Positions 39,997-64,000 of a DNA stretch of 64,000 nt are shown one piece after another. Numbering within the stretch: the stretch's first letter is position 1; every line of letters begins with the position of its first letter. The notes below the pieces were generated by a model, which saw nothing but the letters and a program-made list of their open reading frames with translations, did not search any database and was not told where the DNA came from. Both the position numbers and the translations under genes were made by a program. The DNA comes from Crotophaga sulcirostris (taxonomy: Eukaryota > Chordata > Aves > Cuculiformes > Crotophagidae), in NCBI GenBank assembly GCA_013397455.1, contig VYZB01000119.1:707701-771700 (forward strand). Reading direction: 5' to 3'.

Positions 39997-41843
39997 TTGT
40001 ATTTTTGTAAATTGTCACTTTTTAACTATATGTTTATATTTATGAATTGAAAAACTAGTTTATTCCTCAGTGGGTGTATAGTTAAGTGTCCCTACTGTTT
40101 GTGTCTTTCCAAAGGAAAAATGAAAATGTATGTTTTTGTGGAGTTAGTAGCCAGTTACTAACTTTGGGCACTGTTAGAGCCCAAATCCCAAATGTAGGAA
40201 ATGGGTTAGACCATTTCTATGAGCTTTGCAAGAAAATGGTTAGTTAGGACCAGTTCCATCTAGCAGAAAAGCTCCATCTGGCAGTCAGAGCAGCTTTAGG
40301 GACAGGTTAGTTCATAACCTCTGTTCAGTCCAAGCAAAGCGTGCTTTTTTTTTTGCCTTTTTTTTTTTTTTTTGACATTGTTTGCTTTTTTCCTTGTGCA
40401 AGCCACTTTTTGGCTCTTTGCACCACTGCAACAGGGGACACTGATCCCTACTGAGAGATCAGCCCTGGGCACGAGCAACCCCGTGTTTCAGGAGAAGGGG
40501 GGAAGTAAAAAGTGAGCATGCAAAAAGGTGTAGATATAGCTAATGGTACCTGTGATACCTGTGTCTGTAGCCAGCTTGTGTGGCTGGTGGGGGGCAGCGA
40601 GCGTGTTTTCTGCGCTGCAGCGCTGGGAGGGATTCGCTGGCTTTGGGCTCAGGCACGAGTGTGTGGGCTCGGCAGCACAGGGGCAGAAAAACCTGACTGT
40701 TTTCAGCCTGATTGAGACAGGTTGTGGCAGCCTGAGTGCTCCACAAGGCTCAGGACCAACACGGTAGCGTGAGAGATCTGCAGGCGCAGCCTTCCTGCTG
40801 CCTGGTGGGACGTGCTGTGACTCACGGCCTGCCCCGGCCGTGCCCCGGCCCTCTTGCACAAGGGGCTGTTTCCCCCCCATGGGGATTTTCCTGGCGCTGG
40901 GGGCACTCGGGGGGCCGGTGCGAGGCGCGGGGCTGCTTTGGTGTTTTGACCCAGGCAGGGCTGCGCATGTCAGCAAAAGCTGTGCGAGCCCCTGGCTTTC
41001 CACAGGGGCAAACAGCATCATCGTGGGTTGGCTGGGGTGGTTGGGCACACACCTGCCAGGGGTGCCAACTTCGGTGGACTGTGGGTGGCAGAGCAGGCAC
41101 AGGGGCAGTGCAGCTTCCTGGCCACCAGCAGTGGTTTGGGGGCCGCAGTGGGCCACTGCGTGGAGCCGAGGAGGTGCCCAGCAGCTCTTAGCCCTGGGGT
41201 TACAATATCAGGGTTTGTGCCTTGTGAGCGCCGTCCCTGGCTGAGTCCCAGCCCACACCACCACCACACACAGCCCCAGGGCGCCGGCAGGGGCTGAGCA
41301 GCTGCTCTTGGGGACAACCTGAACCCCTACAAGCAGTGGTGGCTACAGCAGAGCCATGGCCTGGGGCCCCCTCACTGCTGGCAGTGGGACAGGGAGGGAG
41401 CGCTTGCCTTTGCGGCACGGTTTGGAGCTGAAATAACAACAGCCTTAACCCTTGACTCTTAGAGCCCAAGTCCCAGGGGAGAGCAGGGGGTCTTTCCGGC
41501 CCCAGGCAGTTTGTGCTGCAGTGTCACACGTGGGGCCGAAGCAAGGGCCAAAGCAGACCCTTTGTGGCAGGAAATAATTGGGTTTTTTAAGCGCTATTGC
41601 TTTTAGGGTTTCCCTATCCGAAGACAGTAGCATTGCTCATGAAGTTGGGGCAGGATGGTTTGCTGTATTTTGGGGTTTCTTGGGTGTTTTTTTATCCCCT
41701 CCCCTTAACCTTGACACATAATGTTAGTGGCAAACACACACATTTATGTTAGGGGTCCACTCTTGTACACAGTTGTGTCCCGATGTGGCTGGCAGGAGGG
41801 GAAGGCCGTGCGTTACCCTGGCTTGTCCAGTAAGGATGCATGG

Positions 41844-42662
41844 TTTTGGGACCCATTTGGAATTGAGGGTTGATGGTGGATTTGGTTCACACACGGCACC
41901 CCACCGTGGCTGTTCTGCAGTGCCCCTTCCCCATACATGAGCCCAGACGGGGCAGGGGGCAATCAGATTGTGGTTGGGGCCAGGGAATTGAGGGGGGTTG
42001 CAGATTTTAACAGGGGGTGGTGGGGAGGTTGGCGAGGCAGAGTAGTTTTCTGGCATTGCTGTGGCTTTGAAAGCAAGTCCAACAAAGGAGGGTTGGGAAG
42101 GGTTTTGGGGAGGGATGGGGGCGGTGGGTGTGCCGGATGGGGCTGTGCCATGGGCATGGCCCTTCTGATGGCAGCACTGGGATGCACAGACAGGGAGAGC
42201 TGGGGTGGGGTGGCACTGCTGCCCCTGCCTGCAGCCTCTCAGCAAGGGGTATAGGAGGTTTGCAAGGATGTTTACATGTTAGATTGGCCTTGCTGAAACA
42301 GGAGACCTAAAAACGCACTTTATCATGTGTCCCCCCCATTCCCAGTGGTGGGTGGCTGCACATCCCCAGTGCTGCCTCACGGGCAGAGTGCTGTTTCCCA
42401 GACATGCTCCAAAGGACAAAATCCCACAGTCCCTATTTGGGGCTTACTGGGTCCCTGCTGAGTCTCCCTCCAGTCTGGGGGAAGGCTGAGTCAGGACCAT
42501 GGGAGTTTTGCCTTGTATTGTCACTCACTCTCAAAAAAATATATGAATAAATAAATCTCTTTATTCAGGTTGATTTGCATTTGTTTACCTCGGTTAGCCA
42601 TGACCTGTGTTTTTTGGGACCCATTTGGAATTGAGGGTTGATGGTGGGTTTGGTTCACACAC
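41844..42662 (+). repeat. 51-bp direct repeat, copies 768 bp apart
   Basis: The copies at 41844-41894 and 42612-42662 ('gacccatttggaattgaggg' followed by 'ttgatggtgg' and 'tttggttcacacac') differ at one base. The flanks do not match. It does not look like a known CR1 or simple repeat. Confidence 0.9.
42090..42128 (+). promoter_or_regulatory. G-quadruplex-prone G-run cluster
   Basis: Seven runs of at least three G within 39 bases, with loops of one to four bases, on the transcribed sense strand of the 3' UTR. This exceeds the usual four-run pattern. Formation is inferred from pattern only. Confidence 0.6.
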
Positions 42663-42825
42663 TCCAGGTGCTTACGAGAACACACGTGTGACTTGTTGGT
42701 GACAAGCCAAGGGGGTAAGAACGTGAGTGCTTGCATCAGTTGGGCTCAAGTGCTGGTGTCCTGTCAGCCGTTACTGTTCTGAGGCTTTGTAGTGCACAAG
42801 CACCTCTACACTCTTTCTATATATA

Positions 42826-42907
42826 GATACATAGATATACAGATATATGTATTTTTAATATACATATAAATGTATGAACACATATATCTATATATGAATA
42901 TAAATAG
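42826..42907. repeat. AT-rich degenerate (TATA/GATA) microsatellite
   Basis: Alternating tata, gata and cata units (tatatatagatacatagata and onward to tatatatgaatataaatagg). A low-complexity tract in the 3' UTR. Confidence 0.8.
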
Positions 42908-42977
42908 GCCACACAATTCCAGACCTCTGAAAGCACAGGCAGCTTTAATTAATAAAGTCTTGCACTTTTAGCATATT

Positions 42978-43060
42978 TGTACATATAAGCTATAGCCTGG
43001 TGAGTATAATCAGGCTGGTTTGACAAACACAGTGAAAAATTATTGTATATATTGTATATA
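42978..43060 (+). promoter_or_regulatory. Three Pumilio-type sites in the 3' UTR
   Basis: TGTACATA at 42978-42985 and tandem TGTATATA at 43044-43051 and 43053-43060 match the PUM consensus UGUANAUA. They lie upstream of the distal poly(A) signal, so only the long 3' UTR form would carry them. Base composition is AT-rich, so chance matches are possible. Confidence 0.45.
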
Positions 43061-43345
43061 TTCCATGTAAAAAAAAAAAAAAGAGAGGAAAAAATCTTAG
43101 AATTGAGTATAAATCTTGGTTTATTTTATATGATGTTGAATATAGATACATTTATAAATGTTACTATTCTTAAAGTATTTTGTAATGGGAAAAAGGAAGT
43201 GTCTTATGAAGATGAACAGTAAAGATTTTATTCTTGTCTTGAATCTATGTTCCTGCACAGCTTCACTGAATGGGAGCCCGTGCATTTTGACAAGCTTTAA
43301 ACAGATTGTACAAAGTATTTTAAAAAAAAAAAAGAAAATGAAAGA

Positions 43346-43351
43346 AATAAA
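43346..43351 (+). terminator. Candidate distal polyadenylation signal
   Basis: AATAAA in 'gaaataaaatactacttgta', followed by GT-rich sequence (gtctgtgctgttttcattcc) within 35 bases. This is the last good signal before the convergent gene, giving an end near 43370. Confidence 0.65.
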
Positions 43352-43372
43352 ATACTACTTGTAAGATGTCTT

Positions 43373-43839
43373 ACACAGTCTGTGCTGTTTTCATTCCCTG
43401 GGTGCTATGGGTCCGTTGGGGATCTGTTCCTTGCTCTCCAGGAGACACAAGAGCAGCAGCCCTCACATACACATGTATGAACAGCTGAAGGGATGAGGCT
43501 CAAGGCAGATACTGGGATTTCCATGACCAGTGCCAGAAGCAATAGGGACAATGCATAAATTAGAAAAAACAAGGTATTAAGAGTTGGTGTGGACATGTCT
43601 GTACACTGTAAAAGTTCTAATTGTGTGCGAGACTAAACCAGTCCCAGGCTTCAAAATCTGGGTCTCTTCTTTTTTTTCTCCATTTCTGGGGAGGCTGGTG
43701 TCCCAGCAGGGTTTTTGGCTTGGTCCTTGCTTTGTAAAGCACTGACTAAATGTGGCTTTAACATGAGCAATGCTTTTGAAGGAACTTCTGAAGCAGTCCC
43801 TCATGAGAAATAATAGTGCCTCAAACACAGATACTTTTT
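43373..43839. other. Spacer between two convergent genes
   Basis: About 470 bp between the two inferred transcript ends. I see no exon, repeat or RNA gene in it. Confidence 0.5.
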
Positions 43840-43857
43840 TTTTAAGTGAAATGAAGT

Positions 43858-43863
43858 TTTATT
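43858..43863 (-). terminator. Candidate distal polyadenylation signal of TBC1D8B
   Basis: AATAAA on the - strand (context gttaaataaaacttca). It is the last one before the spacer to the convergent gene. A closer signal at 46396-46401 may also be used. Confidence 0.45.
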
Positions 43864-45673
43864 TAACACTCCATTTGTTTTACAGTACTGCATACAATAC
43901 TTTGTATAAAAAGCCAACCTGCCAACACAAACGTGTTGCCTTCTTGGTAAAGTGACAAAGCTATAGCAAAAAAAAAAAGATAAAATATCCTATTTTTCTG
44001 GAAACAAATTGGAGTATTTGTTTTAATCCAGATAACAACTGTAATCGCAATCAAGAACCTTGCATGGTACAATTGGATGAGAAACTTTTAATAAAATCAT
44101 CACACAGCTATTTCTTAGTCACTATGGCAGCAAACTTCTAAAAATACATTATTATCTAGCCATTGGAATGATGAACAAATGGTTTGTTTTAGGAATGGAC
44201 AGAAACACAGAGTGCTATTTCAGAATCACATGGCAGCAACCATTTCTATGTCCCAAGAAATGCTACCAGTTGAATTACAAGCATTCCCCCCCATGATAGA
44301 AAGAGGTCATATTTTTATTACTATTAGTTGAGCTATTCCCTCACCCTGTGCATTCAAGCCCTGAACTCAGCACACAAAGGGGTCAAACAGCCAGCTCCTC
44401 GTGGTGGTCAGGGCTGCCACCAGCCACCTGCAGTGGCTCTGCTGGCCATCCCCCTGGGCTAACGATGACGTTCAACAGAAGGCATCTCATGTGCATAGCA
44501 ACAATAATAATGGCCCAGCCACTAGAAAGGACTGTGCAGGTTATGCCAACAGCCACTGAGAATGTTTCAGGGTAGGGAACCATGGCATAGCTGCCAAGTC
44601 ACACTGGTGACACTGCAGCAGGTAGTGCAATTTCAAAACTGTATAAGCAGCATCACTAATTTTAGCAATCTATATCCTACCTACAACTGTCTATTTTGTA
44701 CTGAATGGTGCACGTTCATTTATCTCCTATGACTGAAACACAACAAAAAATACAGATAACTTCATGAAAGCTGAGAAAAAAAAGATATGTGAAAAAATAT
44801 AGGTATGTGAAATGACAGATCAGTACTCATTTATCCATGCTGCTGCTTGTTGGTGAATGAACTGTTCCAACTTCAAAAACACTTCTAAAAACTTCCAAGT
44901 TAGTTACAATTTGAATGGAAAGTCCCCCCTAGGGAAGTAGCTGAGTAATTCTGGGTCAGCCTCTGCAACTGCCAGACTCCTTCCTAGCACTTCTGCTTAA
45001 TGTCCAGCTGACCTCCTGCCACAGAAGTGTGGACACACACAGCGTCCTAATGCAATTGGGATGTGAATCTGGGGTCATCTTTGCATCACCAGGAGCTTCA
45101 GATGGCAAAAAAGCTGTATCAGGATCTCTTGTCCCTGACTGTGCAGGCTTTAAAGTCAAGGCATCGCCTGTTGGGACTGAAGAGAGAGAAAAAGCTGCTC
45201 CTGCTCTGTCTGACCCAGTCCCAGCCAAGCCTGCATTTATGTATGAGCCAGCCTATCTCCACAACAGGAAAGGGAAGGGGCCAGACACCAACTCCAGAGT
45301 TACTCTGTCCCAAGCAAAGCACAAGCATCCCTCAGTGCTCTGGCACGCTGTGGAAGCAGCCCAGCAGACACACCTCTGGGGTCACACTCCTTGGGAGCCA
45401 CTGGCATTTGTTACATCCAGATCTTCCCAAAGGATCAGCTCCTCCAAAAGGAAGAATCTGGCAGTTAGGCAGCTGCCAGATTGCTGCCAGCCTGCTGAAA
45501 GCAGCCGTGCTCCACCCTCCCTACTGCTGAGGCTGAGTGCTGGGCCACTCCAACCAGTCTTGCTGGCTCAACCTGCAGGTGTATTACAGGAACGATTTAG
45601 ACATTACCCTTCCTGGGAAGAAATATGAACAATTTGAACAGGAAATCAGTTAATAAAAATATAAAAATAAAAA

Positions 45674-45694
45674 NNNNNNNNNNNNNNNNNNNNN
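45674..45694. other. Assembly gap (21 N)
   Basis: A run of 21 N flanked by A-rich (aaatataaaaataaaa) and TA-repeat (tatatatctatatatata) sequence. It is probably a collapsed low-complexity tract of unknown true length. Confidence 0.99.
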
Positions 45695-48030
45695 TATATA
45701 TCTATATATATATGCTGGTAATCTCTTTTTATTCATATGATAGCTGACATGAGATACTACATAATTGGAAACGGCTCTATAGTCTCTTGGTTTGACACTA
45801 AGAGAAAATGGTACTTGAAAAAAGTGCTCAGCAAACCAAGTAATGTCACAAGGCCATTGTATTTTTCAGGTTCCTTCAGTGCAGTCTTCTGCATTTTGAT
45901 CGTAACAGCTTGGCTCTCAACCAAAAAAATGTCATGGAGTTTTAAGACTTCCATATCTCTATGCTACCTTGCTTCACAAACAGTTCATAGCTTTGACTAC
46001 TCCCCGAAATTAACATTATCCATCATGAACTACAAAAGTTTTTTTGGATGGGAAGCAGCATTTATTTTCAAGGGGTTCCATTAATTTCAGCATGGTTATT
46101 TGTGGAAGAATTAGTCACTGAGCAAATCTTATCCAAGTACATCCTGGACCAGAACAACAATATCATCTTCTGCTTTGCATTTCTAAAACAACATTAGGAA
46201 AACAGTGAGTAAATACATTTTAAAACTAACACAGTGTTGCCCTACTTTGCCTCAAAAACATATCCATATGAAAGGATAAATCAGTTTTTATGTTTTATGC
46301 ATAAAAATACAAATCAGTATTCTATTTTATCAAGTGTAATTACTTTATGAAGGTTTCTGAAATAGATTTTGGAGTTACTGTTCATTCAATAAAACTTTAT
46401 TTTACATTAATACCTGAGAGTATGGGGGAAGAGTAGAAGAAATCATTCATAAATTCATTGCACCTGATCAAAACTGTATTCTTTAGAAGCAGCATGGGAA
46501 TTTTAACACTAATTGCAATGATGGTATTTCATCAAGTGCTTGTAATGCAAGTCAGAATTTCATATTATTCTTCATTCATATTAGTATTGCAAGAAAAGCC
46601 TCAGTGAATGATACCATCCCCATTCTGCTTCTTTACAAAAAAAGATGCACAGTATAAAAATAATGCTGCTCTGCAGAGAAGGACTATCATAAAGGCTTTA
46701 GAAACAGCCATTTTTAACTAGTTTAGCAGAGTTCCAGGTTACTGTGTTGCTGTTAAAACACTAGTTCTTCCCCTCCTCCCTTCTAGCACCAGCTACCAAA
46801 GGTTCAATGTCAACATTTATGAGCATTAACACTGGCAGAGCTTGCCTCCACGGAATCTTTAATATATCAATTTTTTTATATATTAAAAATCTCAAGTCAG
46901 ATTCCAGAGGATTTTCTTGTTGCCACAAATCCTGACAGATAGAAAATATTACAGCAGCAGTGACCCAGAGAGCTATGGAAAAGAAAGAATAATTACTATG
47001 AGGTATGGACTAAGGGCAGGCAAAGGAGCAACTGCAGCCTGTCCCTAGCTGAATGCTGACTACTGAACTGCTAACTATCAAGCAGCTAAAGATGGTCTGT
47101 GCTGGGGCTTTCCAAAGACAGGCAGAACTATACATTTCATCAATGTGCTCCTAAGAAGCCAGCAATGGCTCCACTTGCAAGATGAAGGACAACCATCACA
47201 TGGTCAGACAGATTCAGCCACTGCTTTCCCTCAATTTCAACAACCTACACTAGCTTTGCATCTCTCTGCAGCCTGGATGATCCAATGAGCTTCCATCCTT
47301 TTCACCTGCATTGTAGGAGGATTGGTATGAAAATGGAAAAGAGACCTCATATATAGGCTGAAATAGAAAAGCAGGAAACCAGTTGTCTGCTGCAAAAACT
47401 GAGACGTGGGCTGGGAGAATGCAGTTTACAAACTGCTGATGAGGGGCTGGAATCTGCAAGAGAACAGGATCATTGTAACACCAAAGCAGAGTAATTGAGA
47501 GCAGTGCAACCTTCTCTAGCTTCATGCTCTTGTGCCTACAACAGCCTCTATTCTTAGTCTTCACCCTGCTTTGATCCCAATCCACATGCAAGTTTGGAAA
47601 TAACTAATTAAACTAACCTGGAAGACAACCTCTAAGCTGTCAATACTCCTTTTAAGTGAAAATGGCTGGAAGTCATTCCTTTTATCACAGTAATAGAAAT
47701 GAACCTGGAGAGCACACACTGTAACAGCTGTTGTTCAGATAGGTTTGCAATAGGTCACATCCAGTACTTCCAAGAAATGTTGCATATTTAACAACATGGT
47801 AAAGACAGTTTATTATTCAGTCCATTTTTTTGGAGTAAAACTTATGAACAATGCAAGAAAGTGATTGTGCTTCGAACTATTTTTATTTACATTACATACC
47901 AGTAATCTGATATTTAAAGCTAACTCTTCAAACTCCATTCCCTATGTAAACACCAGACTCCATTTCCATAGTAACAACCTTCATTTGTAAGCGCTTTATG
48001 TGGTTAACTCAAAGTGAAAGATAAAGAAAA

Positions 48031-62478
<14,448 letters not shown>

Positions 62479-64000
62479 CTACAGAAGCAAGGATACATAA
62501 ACAAGGCAACAAATTTTACCAGCTTACTTCTTAAAGAGAAAACCTGTTAGCAACACATGTCTACATGAAACAGCAGTATGAAGCACCACACAAGCTGAAT
62601 TAGTAAGACAGGTAACTCACTGCTTCTCAGACTCAGTGATCTGGAGCTATCTTAGGACAAGGTAATAATTATAGTGATAGATAATCAATAGAGTACAAAA
62701 AACGTTTGAAAAGGTTTTCCCAGCTATCTGTGCTGAGCTTACTTGAAAATCTTACCTCCTTCTACCTGCTGAAGCTGTTACTTTTTTTTCTCACCACCAG
62801 AAAGCAGACAAAACATGGCCTTTGCAAGTAATCAAATGAGATGTTTCACAAGAATGAATTTCCACTGAGACTACCCTTTCAAAGATAGCTGTCATAACAC
62901 ATGACAGTTAGAGCTGATTTTAATTGCCATGATGGAACAGTTACAGATTAGAGCAGTTAGTACACTTCAATAATGCAAGTGCAAGTAAGGTAATCATGAC
63001 TAGTTAGATTGACTGCAATTGCTGATGCTTTTACATTGTTACAGAGAAAGAATGAAAGCCCACTGAATAAAGTAACACAGCATTACTGCAGAACAAATAG
63101 AGGGCCTGACAATCAACAAGGATAAATTTAGTCAGCTCTTTTAACACAGTCTCTTGTTTTTCACAGATTATGGAAGTCTCCATTGTCTGCAGAACTATTT
63201 ATAGACAATCAAATAAATTGCTTTATCTGGGTGGGGAACACCAAGTGCATTGTTGGAATTAGCTCTGCTCACTCCCCTGTGTAAAGCAGTAGGTACAGAG
63301 TAATCACAGAGCAATTACAGAACCTGCTTAAAATTTAAGGCTACTTTAAAATACATCTGGGTGCTGATGAAAAGCTTTTAATACTGGAAAACTGAAATGT
63401 GGCAATGTCCCAGAACACATGAGGTCAAGAGAGGAATGGAGAAGGGATTTTTTTTCCAGAAGTTATTCCACAGTCTAGCTATAGTACTCCATAGAAATAT
63501 GAATGCTGTGTCCTTTATAATATGGCCCTTATTCGGCTTGCTGGGACTATCAGCTGTAATAGCATTGATACTTGTGCACTGACGACTGCCAAAGGATCTT
63601 CCTACAGACTTCTGAACACCCAGTATTGTTCAACTGCTGAAAAACGAATGGCACTACTGAGCTAAAAAAGCAACACGCCAGAGCAATTACTAATCTTCAA
63701 GATCCGCTACCATCTCCAATTCTCTATTTTTTGTCTTGAGAATCTCTTATTAACTCAACTTCAAGAATCAAACATAAGCTTTTCAATTTAAAAAAAAAGT
63801 ATTAAAAATTTGGATTCTGTACCCAGCTACAGAAGTCAGAGTAAATAGAAAAAGGAAAGAGGATACAGGGAACAAAGCGGGAACATGAACACAGTTCTAT
63901 AAACCTAAAACCAGAATCCCTACATGAAGTATCCAAGGTAGGGGAAACGTACAACAGCACATAAAGTAAGCAGATTCTAATGAAAATCTGCTTAACTGCC
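62479..64000 (-). other. Intron of TBC1D8B running off the right edge
   Basis: I searched for the preceding GRAM-domain exon on the - strand and did not find it, so its partner exon lies outside. No repeats recognised. Confidence 0.55.

Larger units (their letters stand above)
39102..43372 (+). other. 3' UTR of the CLOCK-family gene
   Basis: The TGA at 39099 is followed by about 4.2 kb without coding signal before the last polyadenylation signal. AATAAA hexamers at 39991-39996, 42546-42555 (overlapping pair), 42951-42956 and 43346-43351 suggest alternative ends. The part 40500-42500 is GC-rich with G-runs, and the part after 42800 is AT-rich. Long frames on both strands here (for example 40488-41156 on the - strand) have no recognisable similarity and are by-products of GC richness. 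Confidence 0.7.
43840..48030 (-). other. 3' UTR of TBC1D8B
   Basis: On the - strand the stop codon at 48031-48033 is followed by about 4.2 kb with no further coding similarity. Candidate poly(A) signals (TTTATT on the + strand) lie at 46396-46401 and 43858-43863, plus others. No repeats were recognised. The 199-codon + strand frame at 45029-45628 has no recognisable similarity. An assembly gap falls inside. Confidence 0.6.

Noticed and set aside
40488..41156. 222-codon frame on the - strand
   Set aside because: It lies in the GC-rich 3' UTR of the convergent gene, has skewed composition and no recognisable domain, and several other frames on both strands overlap it.
41724..42245. 173-codon frame on the - strand
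   Set aside because: Pro-rich reading of the complement of G-runs in the 3' UTR; no similarity or splice context.
43373..43839. RPL31 between the two genes, as in the human NPAS2/TBC1D8 block
   Set aside because: No ribosomal-protein-like frame or exon is seen in the spacer or UTRs.

Overview
This is a vertebrate nuclear window, almost certainly from a bird. It contains split genes with GT-AG introns, several avian-type CR1 retroposons (recent and decayed), no bacterial features, and one 21-bp assembly gap (45674-45694). The species cannot be named from the sequence.

Layout. 1-11468 is upstream sequence or first intron of a + strand gene, with CR1 pieces and no clear exon. 11494-39101 holds the coding part of a complete CLOCK-family bHLH-PAS transcription factor, in 20 coding exons whose phases all agree and which join to an 830-codon frame. 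Its long 3' UTR runs to about 43372. A spacer of about 470 bp follows. From about 43840 to the right edge lies the 3' two thirds of TBC1D8B on the - strand. Fifteen coding exons between 48031 and 62478 give about 779 residues, and the 5' part lies beyond the window. The two genes are convergent (tail to tail).

Main point. The bHLH-PAS gene looks at first like NPAS2, but it carries a mixture of CLOCK-type and NPAS2-type residues, a two-residue insertion in the bHLH loop, and a strongly diverged C-terminus. Its neighbour is TBC1D8B, not TBC1D8. In human, NPAS2 and TBC1D8 sit tail to tail on 2q11.2, TBC1D8B is on Xq22, and only two CLOCK-type genes (CLOCK and NPAS2) exist. The window therefore fits a third CLOCK/NPAS2 paralogue, a genome-duplication copy kept in this sauropsid lineage and missing from mammals. 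The frame is open, splice sites are intact, and the PAS-A heme-ligand positions and the coiled coil corresponding to the Clock-delta19 exon are kept, so it looks functional.

The two genes are not expected to share a pathway. The first should act in the nucleus as a partner of a BMAL-type protein on E-boxes, and the second is a Rab GTPase-activating protein of membrane traffic. Other points of note are a CR1 insertion with an inverted 5' part and a 13-bp target-site duplication, a 51-bp direct repeat, a G-quadruplex-like run and clustered Pumilio-type sites in the 3' UTR.
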